NCBI GenBank assembly: GCA_946408995.1
Contig: CAMJUL010000040.1
Coordinates: 1-35,679, forward strand
Reading direction: 5' to 3'
Origin: an uncultured Clostridia bacterium
GTDB lineage: Bacteria; Bacillota; Clostridia; Christensenellales; Aristaeellaceae
DNA: 35,679 nt
The stretch's first letter is position 1, and each line of letters begins with the position of its first letter. Shown here one piece after another: positions 6,788 through 14,752 of the stretch. The notes under the pieces are model-generated. The model was not told the DNA's origin and searched no databases. It was given only the letters and a program-made list of their open reading frames with translations. The position numbers were made by a program, and so were the translations under genes.

Positions 6788-7838
6788 CCGCCTCAGGCTT
6801 TCCCTTTTCGGACAGAGCCACGGCGAATGCGTCGGAGCCGTCCTGGACGGCCTGCCCGCCGGGGAAAAGATCGATCCGGAGGTGCTGGCGGCCTTTATGG
6901 CCCGCCGCGCCCCGGGCCAGCGCCTTTCCACCCCCCGGCAGGAAAAAGACCGGGTGCGCATCGTATCCGGCCTGGTGGAGGGCGTGACCTGCGGGGCGCC
7001 CCTGTGCCTGATCATCGACAACACCGATACCCGGTCCTCGGATTACAGCCTGCTGCGCCGTGTGCCCCGTCCGGGCCACGCGGACCTGCCCGCCCACATC
7101 AAATGGCACGGCTTCAACGACATTCGGGGCGGCGGCCATTTTTCCGCCCGCCTGACCGCGCCCCTGTGTGCCGCGGGCAATCTGCTGATGCAGATCTACG
7201 CCCGGCGCGGCATCCGCATCGGCGCCCACCTGTACGCGGCCTGCGGGGAAAGGGACCTTCCCTTCGATCCCCTTCGCGTCAGGGAGGAGGACCTGGCCCT
7301 GTGCGCCTCCCGGTATCCCGCCGTCCTGGACGCGGAAGCCGGCGAGCGCATGATGGAACGCATCCAGGCCCTGCGGGAGAAGGGGGACAGCGGCGGCGGC
7401 ATCGTGGAATGCGCCGTACTGGGGCTGCCGCCGGGGCTTGGCGGCCCCCTCTTCGACGGCCTTGAGAACCGCATCTCCGCCGCAGTCTTCGGCATTCCCG
7501 CCGTCCGCGGCATCGAGTTCGGAGAGGGCTTCGCCGCCGCCGCCATGACCGGGAGCACCCACAACGACGGCTACCGGATGCGCGGCGGACAGCCCTTCCC
7601 CGTCACCAACCATGCCGGCGGCGTCCTGGGAGGGCTTTCCACCGGCGCGCCCCTTCTGTTCCGGGCCGCCTTCAAGCCCACCCCCTCCATCGCCCTCCAT
7701 CAGGAGAGCGTGGACCTTGAGCAGGGCACCGACACCCCCCTTTCCGTTTCCGGCCGGCACGACCCCTGCGTGGCCCTTCGGGCCGTTCCCTGCGTAGAGG
7801 CCGCCGCCGCCATCGCCCTGGCGGACGATCTGATCTGA
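6768..7838 (+). CDS. aroC: chorismate synthase
   Basis: This FMN-dependent anti-1,4 elimination turns EPSP into chorismate. The 356-residue protein begins MSSMFGSRLRLSLFGQSHGE, matching the family start, and carries RRAPGQ, RPGHAD, GGGHFSARLTAP, and AFKPTPSI near the C-terminus. The reading frame extends upstream to 6675, but the start at 6768 fits both the family N-terminus and GGAGGG (6755-6760), 7 nt away. It overlaps the aroA end in another frame. An ATG at 6777 is a possible alternative. Confidence 0.95.
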   Translation: MSSMFGSRLRLSLFGQSHGECVGAVLDGLPAGEKIDPEVLAAFMARRAPGQRLSTPRQEKDRVRIVSGLVEGVTCGAPLCLIIDNTDTRSSDYSLLRRVPRPGHADLPAHIKWHGFNDIRGGGHFSARLTAPLCAAGNLLMQIYARRGIRIGAHLYAACGERDLPFDPLRVREEDLALCASRYPAVLDAEAGERMMERIQALREKGDSGGGIVECAVLGLPPGLGGPLFDGLENRISAAVFGIPAVRGIEFGEGFAAAAMTGSTHNDGYRMRGGQPFPVTNHAGGVLGGLSTGAPLLFRAAFKPTPSIALHQESVDLEQGTDTPLSVSGRHDPCVALRAVPCVEAAAAIALADDLI

Positions 7839-7872
7839 TCCTTCCGGGAAACCGAAAAGAAAGGCGAATTGC

Positions 7873-8994
7873 ATGGGACTTGACGAACTGAGACGGCAAA
7901 TCGACGAAGTCGATGGGGCGCTTTTGCCCCTTTTCCTGCGCCGCATGGACCTGATCAGGGAGATCGCCCGGGAGAAGGCCCGTCTGGGCCTGCCCATTCA
8001 GGACCGGACCCGGGAGAGGCGGCTTCTTGCGGCCGTCACCGAAAAGAGCGGGGAAAACGGCGAATACGCCCGGCTTCTGTACAACAGCATCCTGGAGTTT
8101 TCCCGTTCCTGCCAGCGTCTGGAAATGCTCCCGGACCGGGACCCGGACCTGCCCGAGGAGGGTGACCAGATGTTTCCCCGGGCCGCCACGGTGGCCTGTC
8201 AGGGGGTGGAGGGCGCCTATTCCCAATCCGCAGCGGACCGGGCGGTGCCCTTTGCCGAGATCACCTACTTTGGCACCTGGGAGGAAGTCTTCCGGGCCGT
8301 GGAGGACGAACGGTGCCGCTTCGGGGTGCTGCCCATTGAAAACAGCTCCCACGGTTCGGTGCTGCCCGTTTACGACCTCATCCGCCGGCACCGGGTCTAT
8401 ATCGTGCGCTCGGTCCGGCTCCACGTAAGCCATGACCTTCTGGTCCTGCCGGGAACCCGCCTTGAGGACCTTACGGCCGTCACCTCCCACGAACAGGCCA
8501 TCGGCCAGTGCTCCCGGTTCCTCTCCAGTCTGCCCGGGGTGGAGATCCGCCTGTGCCGCAATACCGCCGAGGCGGCCATGACCGTGGCCGCCGGAAAGGA
8601 CAGGGGGCTTGCGGCCATCAGCCAGGAAAGCTGCGCCTCCCTGTACGGACTGCAGATCCTGCGCCGGGCGGTGCAGAACACCGACAACAACCACACCCGG
8701 TTCATCGTCATCGAAAAGCAGCCCCGCATCTATCCCGGGGCCAGCCGGGTCAGCCTGATGTTCTCCACCCCCCATCAGCCCGGCGCGCTGGCCAGCATCC
8801 TGAACCGGTTTTCCAGCATGGGCGTAAACCTGACCAAGCTGGAAAGCCGGCCTTTGGAGGGCAGCGATTTCAACTACATCTTCTACGCGGACCTGGAGGC
8901 CTCCACCCGGGACGCGGGCATCCGGAAGCTTTTGACCAGCCTGAAGGCGGATCTGCCCCTGTTCGCTTTCCTTGGGGCGTATCAGGAGGTTTGA
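7873..8994 (+). CDS. pheA: bifunctional chorismate mutase / prephenate dehydratase (P-protein)
   Basis: This fused enzyme rearranges chorismate to prephenate and then dehydrates it to phenylpyruvate. Residues 1-90 are an AroQ-type helical mutase (ELRRQIDEVD, then FLRRMDLIREIAREK). About 100-280 is the dehydratase, with GVEGAYSQ, LPIENSSHGSV and NNHTRFIVI holding the Thr-Arg-Phe signature. About 290-370 is an ACT domain (TPHQPGALASIL, KLESRPLEG), the usual Phe-binding feedback site. The 34-bp gap before it is the largest but one within the operon, and AAAGG precedes the ATG. Confidence 0.95.
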   Translation: MGLDELRRQIDEVDGALLPLFLRRMDLIREIAREKARLGLPIQDRTRERRLLAAVTEKSGENGEYARLLYNSILEFSRSCQRLEMLPDRDPDLPEEGDQMFPRAATVACQGVEGAYSQSAADRAVPFAEITYFGTWEEVFRAVEDERCRFGVLPIENSSHGSVLPVYDLIRRHRVYIVRSVRLHVSHDLLVLPGTRLEDLTAVTSHEQAIGQCSRFLSSLPGVEIRLCRNTAEAAMTVAAGKDRGLAAISQESCASLYGLQILRRAVQNTDNNHTRFIVIEKQPRIYPGASRVSLMFSTPHQPGALASILNRFSSMGVNLTKLESRPLEGSDFNYIFYADLEASTRDAGIRKLLTSLKADLPLFAFLGAYQEV

Positions 8995-8995
8995 C

Positions 8996-10243
8996 ATGGC
9001 GGAAAACGATTATTATCTGCTGGGACATCCCCTCGGCCACTCCTTCTCCCCCCGGCTGCACCAGCTTCTGGGCAACAGCCGCTACAGCCTTCTGGACCTG
9101 ACGGAAAAAGAGGTGGGCCCCTTTCTTGAAAGCCGGGCCTTCGCCGGGCTGAACGTGACCATTCCCTACAAACGGACGGTGATGCCCTACCTGAAGGAGA
9201 TCTCCCCCCTGGCCCGGGAGGTGGGCTCCGTCAACACCATCCTCAAGCGGGCGGACGGCTCCCTGTACGGGGACAACACGGACGTGGCGGGCTTTCTGGC
9301 GCTGGCGGACCGAGCAGGGGTCTCCCTGGAGGGGAAAAACGTGGTGATCCTCGGGACCGGCGGCACCAGCCTGACCGCCCGATACGCCTGCCGGATCCGG
9401 GGCGCCTCAAAGATCACCCTGGTTTCCCGCAAGGGGCCCGTGACCTACCGGGACCTGTACACGCTCAAGGACACCCAGGTGCTTGTCAACACCACCCCCG
9501 TGGGCATGTATCCCCGCACCGACGAGACCCTCTGCGATCCCAAGCGGTTCCCCTGCCTGACCGGGGTCCTGGACGTCATCTACAACCCCCTGCGCACACG
9601 CCTGGTGCAGCATGCCCAGGCCCTGGGGATCCCCGCCGCCGGCGGCCTGTACATGCTCTTTGGCCAGGGGCTGGCCGCCTCCGCGCTTTTTACCGGACGC
9701 CGTCTTTCCCAGGAGGAGACCCGGGCCGCCTATGCCGCCCTGCTGACGGAAAAAACGAACATCGTCCTGTGCGGCATGCCCGGCAGCGGGAAAACCAGCG
9801 TAGGAACTGTCCTGGCACGCCTGACGGGACGCCCCTTGATCGATACGGACGCCCTGGTAACGGAAAAGGCCGGGATGCCCATTCCCCGGATCTTTGAGAC
9901 CCTCGGGGAGGAACGTTTCCGAAAGATGGAGGCGGAAGTCATCCGGGAATGCGCCCTCGTGCCCGGATGCATCCTTTCCACCGGCGGCGGCTGCGTCAAA
10001 CGGGAGGAAAACCGCCTGAACCTGCGCATGAACGGCCGCGTCTATCGCATCCGGCGGCCCCTTGAGGCCCTGGACACCCGGGGCAGGCCCCTGAGCGCGG
10101 GGGGCCTCACGGCCCTCCGGGCCCTGGAGGAGGAACGCGATCCCCTGTACCGCGCCTGCGCGGACACCGAGATCGACAACAGCGGCTCCGTCGATGCGGC
10201 CGCCGCGCAAATTACGGAGGATATGAAATGCGCATTCTTGTGA
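8996..10243 (+). CDS. aroE-aroK: fused shikimate dehydrogenase-shikimate kinase
   Basis: The 415-residue protein joins two consecutive-acting pathway enzymes. Residues 1 to about 250 are Aro[10 protein letters not shown] binds shikimate, NVTIPYK carries the catalytic Lys, GDNTDVAGF the catalytic Asp, and GTGGTSLTA is the NADP loop. From about 257 comes AroK, with Walker [18 protein letters not shown], the STGGGCV motif and the RPLS lid Arg. No stop or frameshift separates them; the join lies near [11 protein letters not shown]. The ATG at 8996 follows AGGAGG by 5 nt and lies 1 base past the pheA stop. Fusion would keep dehydroshikimate reduction and shikimate phosphorylation on one polypeptide. 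The end overlaps aroQ by 16 bases. Confidence 0.93.
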   Translation: MAENDYYLLGHPLGHSFSPRLHQLLGNSRYSLLDLTEKEVGPFLESRAFAGLNVTIPYKRTVMPYLKEISPLAREVGSVNTILKRADGSLYGDNTDVAGFLALADRAGVSLEGKNVVILGTGGTSLTARYACRIRGASKITLVSRKGPVTYRDLYTLKDTQVLVNTTPVGMYPRTDETLCDPKRFPCLTGVLDVIYNPLRTRLVQHAQALGIPAAGGLYMLFGQGLAASALFTGRRLSQEETRAAYAALLTEKTNIVLCGMPGSGKTSVGTVLARLTGRPLIDTDALVTEKAGMPIPRIFETLGEERFRKMEAEVIRECALVPGCILSTGGGCVKREENRLNLRMNGRVYRIRRPLEALDTRGRPLSAGGLTALRALEEERDPLYRACADTEIDNSGSVDAAAAQITEDMKCAFL

Positions 10244-10662
10244 TCAACGGCCCCAACCTGAACCTGCTGGGGGTCCGGGAGCCGGACATTTACGGCCGCA
10301 GGACCTTCGCCGACCTTGAAAACAGCATCCGCGCCGCGGCCGATCAAATGGGCCTGGAGGTGGAACTGTTTCAGAGCAACCACGAGGGGGCCCTGGTAGA
10401 CCGCATCCAGCAGGCCCTGGGGAATTTTGACGGCATCCTGATCAACCCCGCCGCCTACACCCACACGAGCGTCGCGATCCTCGACGCCCTCAAGGCCGTA
10501 GGGCTTCCCGTCTGCGAGGTCCATCTGAGCGACATTTCCGCCCGGGAGCCCTTCCGGCAGTTTTCCTATGTCTCCCTCTGCGCGGGAAAGACCCTTTACG
10601 GCCTGGGCTTTGAAGGCTACACCGAGGGCCTGAAATGGCTCCGGGATCAGCTTTCCCCCTGA
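10228..10662 (+). CDS. aroQ: type II 3-dehydroquinate dehydratase
   Basis: It dehydrates 3-dehydroquinate to 3-dehydroshikimate by the dodecameric type II route. The 144-residue protein starts [20 protein letters not shown], with the catalytic Tyr in [29 protein letters not shown] and the catalytic His in EVHLSDI. It is the last gene of the operon. No clear terminator follows in the 19 bases before the next promoter, so some read-through into the aldo/keto reductase group is likely. Confidence 0.95.
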   Translation: MRILVINGPNLNLLGVREPDIYGRRTFADLENSIRAAADQMGLEVELFQSNHEGALVDRIQQALGNFDGILINPAAYTHTSVAILDALKAVGLPVCEVHLSDISAREPFRQFSYVSLCAGKTLYGLGFEGYTEGLKWLRDQLSP

Positions 10663-10681
10663 GAAGCCCGCACTTGCCCCC

Positions 10682-10710
10682 TTGCACATTTTCCCGCCTG
10701 CCTGTACAAT
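10682..10710 (+). promoter_or_regulatory. promoter of the aldo/keto reductase group
   Basis: TTGCAC (10682-10687), a 17-bp spacer and TACAAT (10705-10710). It starts 20 bases after the aroQ stop, which separates the next group from strict aro control. Confidence 0.65.
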
Positions 10711-10827
10711 AGGAGCACCGGCCGGATTTCCCTCGGGAAACCGCCCCCTTCCCTGTCCCGGACGCCTTTGGGCAAAGGGAGAGGACCAATACGGCGTTCT
10801 TCGCCAGAAAAAAGGTGGGAAGACTCC

Positions 10828-11814
10828 TTGTATAACGCGGATGAAAAGCGCTACGAAAAGCTCAACTATAACCGCTGCGGCCGCTCCGGCCTGAAGCTGC
10901 CTCCGATCTCCCTGGGGCTGTGGCACAATTTCGGTTCCAGCGCCTCCTACGACAACATGCGCGCCATGGTCACGACCGCCTTTGACAACGGCATCACCCA
11001 TTTTGACCTGGCAGACAATTACGGTCCGGAACCCGGCAGCGCCGAAAAGAACTTCCGGCGCATCCTCCGGGAGGACCTGAAGCCCTACCGGGACGAAATG
11101 ATCATCTCCACCAAGTCCGGATACCTGATGTGGGAGGGACCTTACGGCGAGTGGGGTTCCCGCAAGCACCTGCTGGCAGGCATCGACCAGAGCCTGGAAC
11201 GCCTGGGCCTGGACTATGTGGACATCTTTTATCATCACCGGCCGGATCCTGAAACGCCCCTGGAGGAGACCGTGGACGCCCTGGCCGCCATCGTGCGGGC
11301 CGGAAAGGCCCTGTATATCGGCCTGTCCAACTACGACGGCCCCCGGATGCTTCAGGCCGCCGCGCTCCTGAAGGAGCAGCACGTCCCCTTTGTGATCAAC
11401 CAGAACCGTTACTCCATTTTTGACCGCACCATCGAAAACAACGGCCTGAAAGACGCCTCCGCGGAAGCGGGCAAGGGCATTATCTGCTTCTCCCCCCTGG
11501 CCCAGGGCCTCCTGACCGACCGGTATCTGCAGGGGATCCCCACCGATTCCCGGATCCGCACCGACGGCCGGTTCCTGAACGAGAAATCCCTGACCGAGGA
11601 TCGCCTGCAGAAGATCCGCGCCCTGAACGACCTGGCCTGGGAACGGGGACAGAGCCTGGCCCAGATGGCATTGGCCTGGGTCCTGAAGGACAGTCCGATC
11701 ACCTCCGTGCTGATCGGCGCTTCCCGGCCCCAACAGATCCTGGACAACCTGGAAAGTGTCTCCAGCGCCCCCTTCACCCAGGAGGAGCTGGATGTGATCG
11801 ACCGCAACAGCTGA
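10828..11814 (+). CDS. aldo/keto reductase, YghZ/glyceraldehyde 3-phosphate reductase type
   Basis: This 328-residue NADPH-dependent reductase closely resembles E. coli YghZ, which reduces L-glyceraldehyde 3-phosphate and detoxifies methylglyoxal. Family marks are RCGRSGLKLPPISLGLWHNFG, DLADNYGPEPGSAE with the catalytic Asp and Tyr, ISTKSGY with the Lys, and YHHRPDPETP with the His. The C-terminal VLIGASRPQQILDN is the cofactor-binding loop. The start is probably TTG at 10828, 8 nt after AAAGGTGGG; the in-frame ATG at 10768 lacks a ribosome site and would add a tail unlike the family. The native substrate is not shown by the sequence. Confidence 0.85.
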   Translation: MYNADEKRYEKLNYNRCGRSGLKLPPISLGLWHNFGSSASYDNMRAMVTTAFDNGITHFDLADNYGPEPGSAEKNFRRILREDLKPYRDEMIISTKSGYLMWEGPYGEWGSRKHLLAGIDQSLERLGLDYVDIFYHHRPDPETPLEETVDALAAIVRAGKALYIGLSNYDGPRMLQAAALLKEQHVPFVINQNRYSIFDRTIENNGLKDASAEAGKGIICFSPLAQGLLTDRYLQGIPTDSRIRTDGRFLNEKSLTEDRLQKIRALNDLAWERGQSLAQMALAWVLKDSPITSVLIGASRPQQILDNLESVSSAPFTQEELDVIDRNS

Positions 11815-11833
11815 CCGCATGAGGATCGACGAC

Positions 11834-12277
11834 ATGATGGAAAACAAGGATGAGATCAGCGTCCTTTTGTCCGTGGTAGGGGAAAACCAGGCCTCCGGGG
11901 AGGACCAGGCGGACGTCATCCGCCTGGTCACCACCGGACAGCTCAAAAAAACCCCCCAGGGCCACCGCCTGACCTATACCGAAACCGACCCGGAAAGCGG
12001 CGAGGGGCAGGACATCGTCATCGACGTTTCCGGAAAGCGCGTGGTCATGACCCGGGGCGGCACCTTCGGCACCACCATGGTGTTTGAAAAGGACCGCCGC
12101 TTTGACGGACAGTACACCACCCCCTGGGGCAATCTGAGCATGGGCATTTACACCACCCACACGGATTTTGCCCTTTCGGCCAGCGAAGGACATCTGGACC
12201 TGGATTACCAGGTGGACCTGCAGGGCCGCTATGCCGCCATGCACCACCTGAAGCTGCGTTTTGCCCCCAATGACTGA
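11834..12277 (+). CDS. DUF1934 (YwiB-like) beta-barrel protein
   Basis: A 147-residue cytosolic protein with the DUF1934 pattern: an early VLLSVVGEN strand, HRLTYTETDPESGE, VVMTRGGTFGTTMVFEKD and a glycine/Tyr-rich C-terminal barrel ending LDYQVDLQGR...HHLKL. The family folds as a calycin-like barrel; its role is unknown. In Bacillus it lies before argS; here argS is absent and an unknown gene follows. I chose ATG 11834, 9 nt after GAGG, over ATG 11819, which has no ribosome site. The stop overlaps the next start by 8 bases. Confidence 0.75.
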   Translation: MMENKDEISVLLSVVGENQASGEDQADVIRLVTTGQLKKTPQGHRLTYTETDPESGEGQDIVIDVSGKRVVMTRGGTFGTTMVFEKDRRFDGQYTTPWGNLSMGIYTTHTDFALSASEGHLDLDYQVDLQGRYAAMHHLKLRFAPND

Positions 12278-12815
12278 GACGGATTTTTGCCTGTATCCCC
12301 GTCTGGCGGACGAGGTGCGCGGCCTTGACGCCTTTTCGGGCGGCGGGCGTCCTTTTCTGCGCCTGAGCAGACCAAAGGACGCCCTTTTTGTGACCGACCT
12401 GCCCCTCCGGGTCCCCCCGGAGGCCCTCGCTCGCTTCCGCCTCCAGGCCGCCGCCCTTGGCTGGTCCCTGAAGGAAACGGGCGGGATCCTGGCCCTGACG
12501 CCTACGCCGCGCCTTTACCTGCGCCTGGAGACGCCTCCCCTGCCCCCCGCGGAAGGGGAGGGGGAGGCCTGGGATCTTCTGCGCCTGATGGAGCGCTATT
12601 GCGTCCCCGCTCCGCCGGATCCCCGCTTCAGCCTGACCCTGCTGCGCGCCGTGGGCTTTGCGCGGCTCGGGAAAGCCCATCAGGCCCTGATCCCGGACCT
12701 CAAAAGCGCCTACGCCCTCGGGCTCAGGCGGCACAATGCCGTCCGGACGGCCCTCACCTGCGTCTTGATGCGGGAGGTGTGCGTCGTCCTTGACAGAAAG
12801 GAAAAACAGCCATGA
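12270..12815 (+). CDS. unknown protein between DUF1934 and BaiN-like genes
   Basis: I do not recognise this 181-residue protein. It has no signal peptide or membrane segment. It is rich in Leu, Arg and Pro, with a Pro/Glu linker PPLPPAEGEGEAW near residue 95 between two probable domains. The second half is helical, containing RRHNAVRTALTCVLMREVC. Reality is supported by context: its ATG overlaps the DUF1934 stop and its own stop overlaps the next start as ATGA, so it is translationally coupled on both sides. It takes the place that argS has in Bacillus, but I see no synthetase motifs. Confidence 0.65.
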   Translation: MTETDFCLYPRLADEVRGLDAFSGGGRPFLRLSRPKDALFVTDLPLRVPPEALARFRLQAAALGWSLKETGGILALTPTPRLYLRLETPPLPPAEGEGEAWDLLRLMERYCVPAPPDPRFSLTLLRAVGFARLGKAHQALIPDLKSAYALGLRRHNAVRTALTCVLMREVCVVLDRKEKQP

Positions 12816-14044
12816 CGGTCCTTGTCATCGGCGGGGGCGCCTCCGGAATGGCCGCCGCCATCACCGCCGCCCGCCTGGGCGCCCATGTCACCCTTCTGGA
12901 AAAGGAGGACCGGGTCGGCAAAAAGCTGCTGGTCACCGGCAACGGCCGCTGCAACCTGCTCAACGACGGCCCGGCGGCCTATTACCATGGCCGGGCGCTG
13001 GCAAAGGCCCTCCTGGGCGACAGCGGGCCTTCCCGGCTCCGCGCCTTTTTTGAAAGCTGCGGCCTGAGGGTCATGCGCACGCCGGAGGAGGACGGCAGGG
13101 TCTATCCGGCCTGCGGGCAGGCCGCCGCCGTCTGTGACGCCCTCCGGTTCACCTGTGAACGGGCAGGGGTCCGGATCCGGACCGGCATCCGGGTCGAACG
13201 GGTCCAAGCCGATCCCGGCAGGGGGATCTCCGTTTCCGGCTCCTTCGGCACCCTTTGGGGCGACCGGGCGGTCTTCGCCTGCGGCTCGCCCGCGGGGAAA
13301 GCCTCCGCCTTTGGCGCCTATGGCCTGCTGGAGGCGCTGGGCCATCCGGTGACCCCCCTTGTCCCCGCCCTCTGCCCCCTGGAGTGCGACATGCGCACCC
13401 TCAAGGGCCTCAAGGGCCTGCGTACGCCCGCGGTGCTGACCCTGCTTCGCTCCGGGCGCCCCCTCGCCCAGGCAGGCGGTGAATGTCTGTTCCAGGAGCA
13501 GGGGATCAGCGGCATCTGCGCCATGCAGCTCGCTGCGGACGCCTTCGAAGCGCTGGACCGGGGCGCGGCCCTGCACGTAGACTTCAGCCCCCTGATGGAC
13601 CTGAGGGACCGGGGGCATTTTCACCTGGCCGCGGGGGAGGAGATCCCTCCGCCAAACGCCGGCCCGGTCCTTCGCCTGCTGGAGGAACGCAGCGCCTTCC
13701 TTCCCCGGGAAAGGCTGCTTTCCGGCCTGCTGCCCCGGGTGCTTGCAGACGTATTGGACCGGGGCCGTCCCTCCCTTGAGGCCCTCGCCGGCCTTTTGAC
13801 CGCTTTCCCCCTGACGGTGACGGGGGTCAGGGCCGCCCAGGCCCAGGTCATCCGGGGCGGCATGGACCTGAAAAGCTTTCACCCGAATACCCTGGAAAGC
13901 GTCCTCCTGCCTGGCCTGTACTGCTGCGGGGAAATGCTGGACGTGGACGGGGACTGCGGCGGCTTCAACCTGATGTTCGCCTTCCTGAGCGGCATCCGGG
14001 CCGGGGAGGGCGCCGCTGCCCCGCAGAAAGGAGCGCGCCCATGA
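12812..14044 (+). CDS. BaiN/HI0933-family FAD-dependent oxidoreductase
   Basis: A 410-residue flavoprotein of the HI0933/YhiN family. The N-terminus is the FAD-binding Rossmann motif VIGGGASGMAAAITAARLG (about residues 5-23). GKKLLVTGNGRCNLLN (about 36-51) is the family signature, and GEMLDVDGDCGGFNLMFAF near the end closes the FAD site. BaiN in gut Clostridia acts in bile acid dehydroxylation, but most members have no known substrate, so no symbol is given. The next gene encodes a flavin-reductase-fold protein, overlapping as ATGA; the pair could share flavin electrons, which is inference. Confidence 0.85.
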   Translation: MTVLVIGGGASGMAAAITAARLGAHVTLLEKEDRVGKKLLVTGNGRCNLLNDGPAAYYHGRALAKALLGDSGPSRLRAFFESCGLRVMRTPEEDGRVYPACGQAAAVCDALRFTCERAGVRIRTGIRVERVQADPGRGISVSGSFGTLWGDRAVFACGSPAGKASAFGAYGLLEALGHPVTPLVPALCPLECDMRTLKGLKGLRTPAVLTLLRSGRPLAQAGGECLFQEQGISGICAMQLAADAFEALDRGAALHVDFSPLMDLRDRGHFHLAAGEEIPPPNAGPVLRLLEERSAFLPRERLLSGLLPRVLADVLDRGRPSLEALAGLLTAFPLTVTGVRAAQAQVIRGGMDLKSFHPNTLESVLLPGLYCCGEMLDVDGDCGGFNLMFAFLSGIRAGEGAAAPQKGARP

Positions 14045-14652
14045 GTTATCAGTCTCTTCGTCCCGGTACCCTTTTAAGTCCCGTTCCGGCCGTGCTGGTT
14101 TCCTGTGCGGACCGGGACGGAAGGGCCAACGCCCTGGCCGTGGCCTGGGCCGGCATCCTGTGCTCGGATCCGCCGGTCTGTTCGGTGTCCATCCGGCCGG
14201 AGCGCTATTCCCATGGCCTGATCCGGGATACGGGCGAGTTCGTCATCAACCTCTGCGGGCAGGAGATGCTTGCGGCCCTGGACTACTGCGGCGTCCGCTC
14301 CGGCAGGAATGAGGACAAGCTGGCCGCCTGCGGACTCCGTGCCCTTCCCCCGGCTGGGGGGCTGTCCTTCGCCCCGCCCCTGGACGGTGCGCCCCTCCAG
14401 TTATGCTGCAGGGTCCAGCAGGTCGTGCCCCTTGGCAGCCATGACCTGTTTATGGCCCGCATCGTTTCGGTACAGGTCCGCGGGGACCTCATGGACGAGA
14501 AGGGAAGCATCGACCTTGTGAAAGCCAGCCTTGTGGCCTACAGTCACGGGGTTTATCACGCCCTGGGCGACGCCCTGGGATTTTTCGGGTTTTCCGTGGC
14601 CTCCCCCAAGGCCCTCAAACGCCGCATGGCACAATTGAAGCCGCGTCCCTGA
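14041..14652 (+). CDS. flavin reductase-like, FMN-binding split-barrel protein
   Basis: A 203-residue protein of the DIM6/NTAB flavin reductase family. PVPAVLVSCADRDGRANALAVAWAGILCSDPPVCSVSI (given here only as landmarks PVPAVLVS near 16-23 and NALAVAW near 32-38) forms the FMN barrel, followed by SIRPERYSHGLI and GEFVINLCG. LGSHDLFMARIV is the second conserved strand. It is the last gene of the coupled group and overlaps the BaiN-like gene as ATGA. Family members reduce or simply bind FMN; a partner role with the upstream flavoprotein is plausible but unproven. Confidence 0.8.
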   Translation: MSYQSLRPGTLLSPVPAVLVSCADRDGRANALAVAWAGILCSDPPVCSVSIRPERYSHGLIRDTGEFVINLCGQEMLAALDYCGVRSGRNEDKLAACGLRALPPAGGLSFAPPLDGAPLQLCCRVQQVVPLGSHDLFMARIVSVQVRGDLMDEKGSIDLVKASLVAYSHGVYHALGDALGFFGFSVASPKALKRRMAQLKPRP

Positions 14653-14686
14653 ACGGGCGCTCCTTCCACCGCATACGGTGTCCCGC

Positions 14687-14715
14687 TTGCCACGGGTCAC
14701 AAAGTATGGTATACT
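14687..14715 (+). promoter_or_regulatory. murA promoter
   Basis: TTGCCA (14687-14692), a 17-bp spacer and TATACT (14710-14715), with TGG (14707-14709) as an extended -10. A small hairpin CACCG/CGGTG (14667-14680) lies before it but has no T-tail, so the upstream operon has no clear terminator. Confidence 0.75.
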
Positions 14716-14752
14716 CCATGGGTCCGAATTTCTTTGAAAGGGCTTCTCTCCA

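Noticed and set aside
7672-11946. Long minus-strand open frames (400-630 codons) opposite pheA, aroE-aroK and the aldo/keto reductase
   Set aside because: The plus-strand genes carry clear motifs; the antisense frames show low-complexity Gly/Gln/His composition typical of shadows in GC-rich DNA.
14667-14680. CACCG/CGGTG hairpin as terminator before murA
   Set aside because: The stem is only 5 bp and has no T-run.
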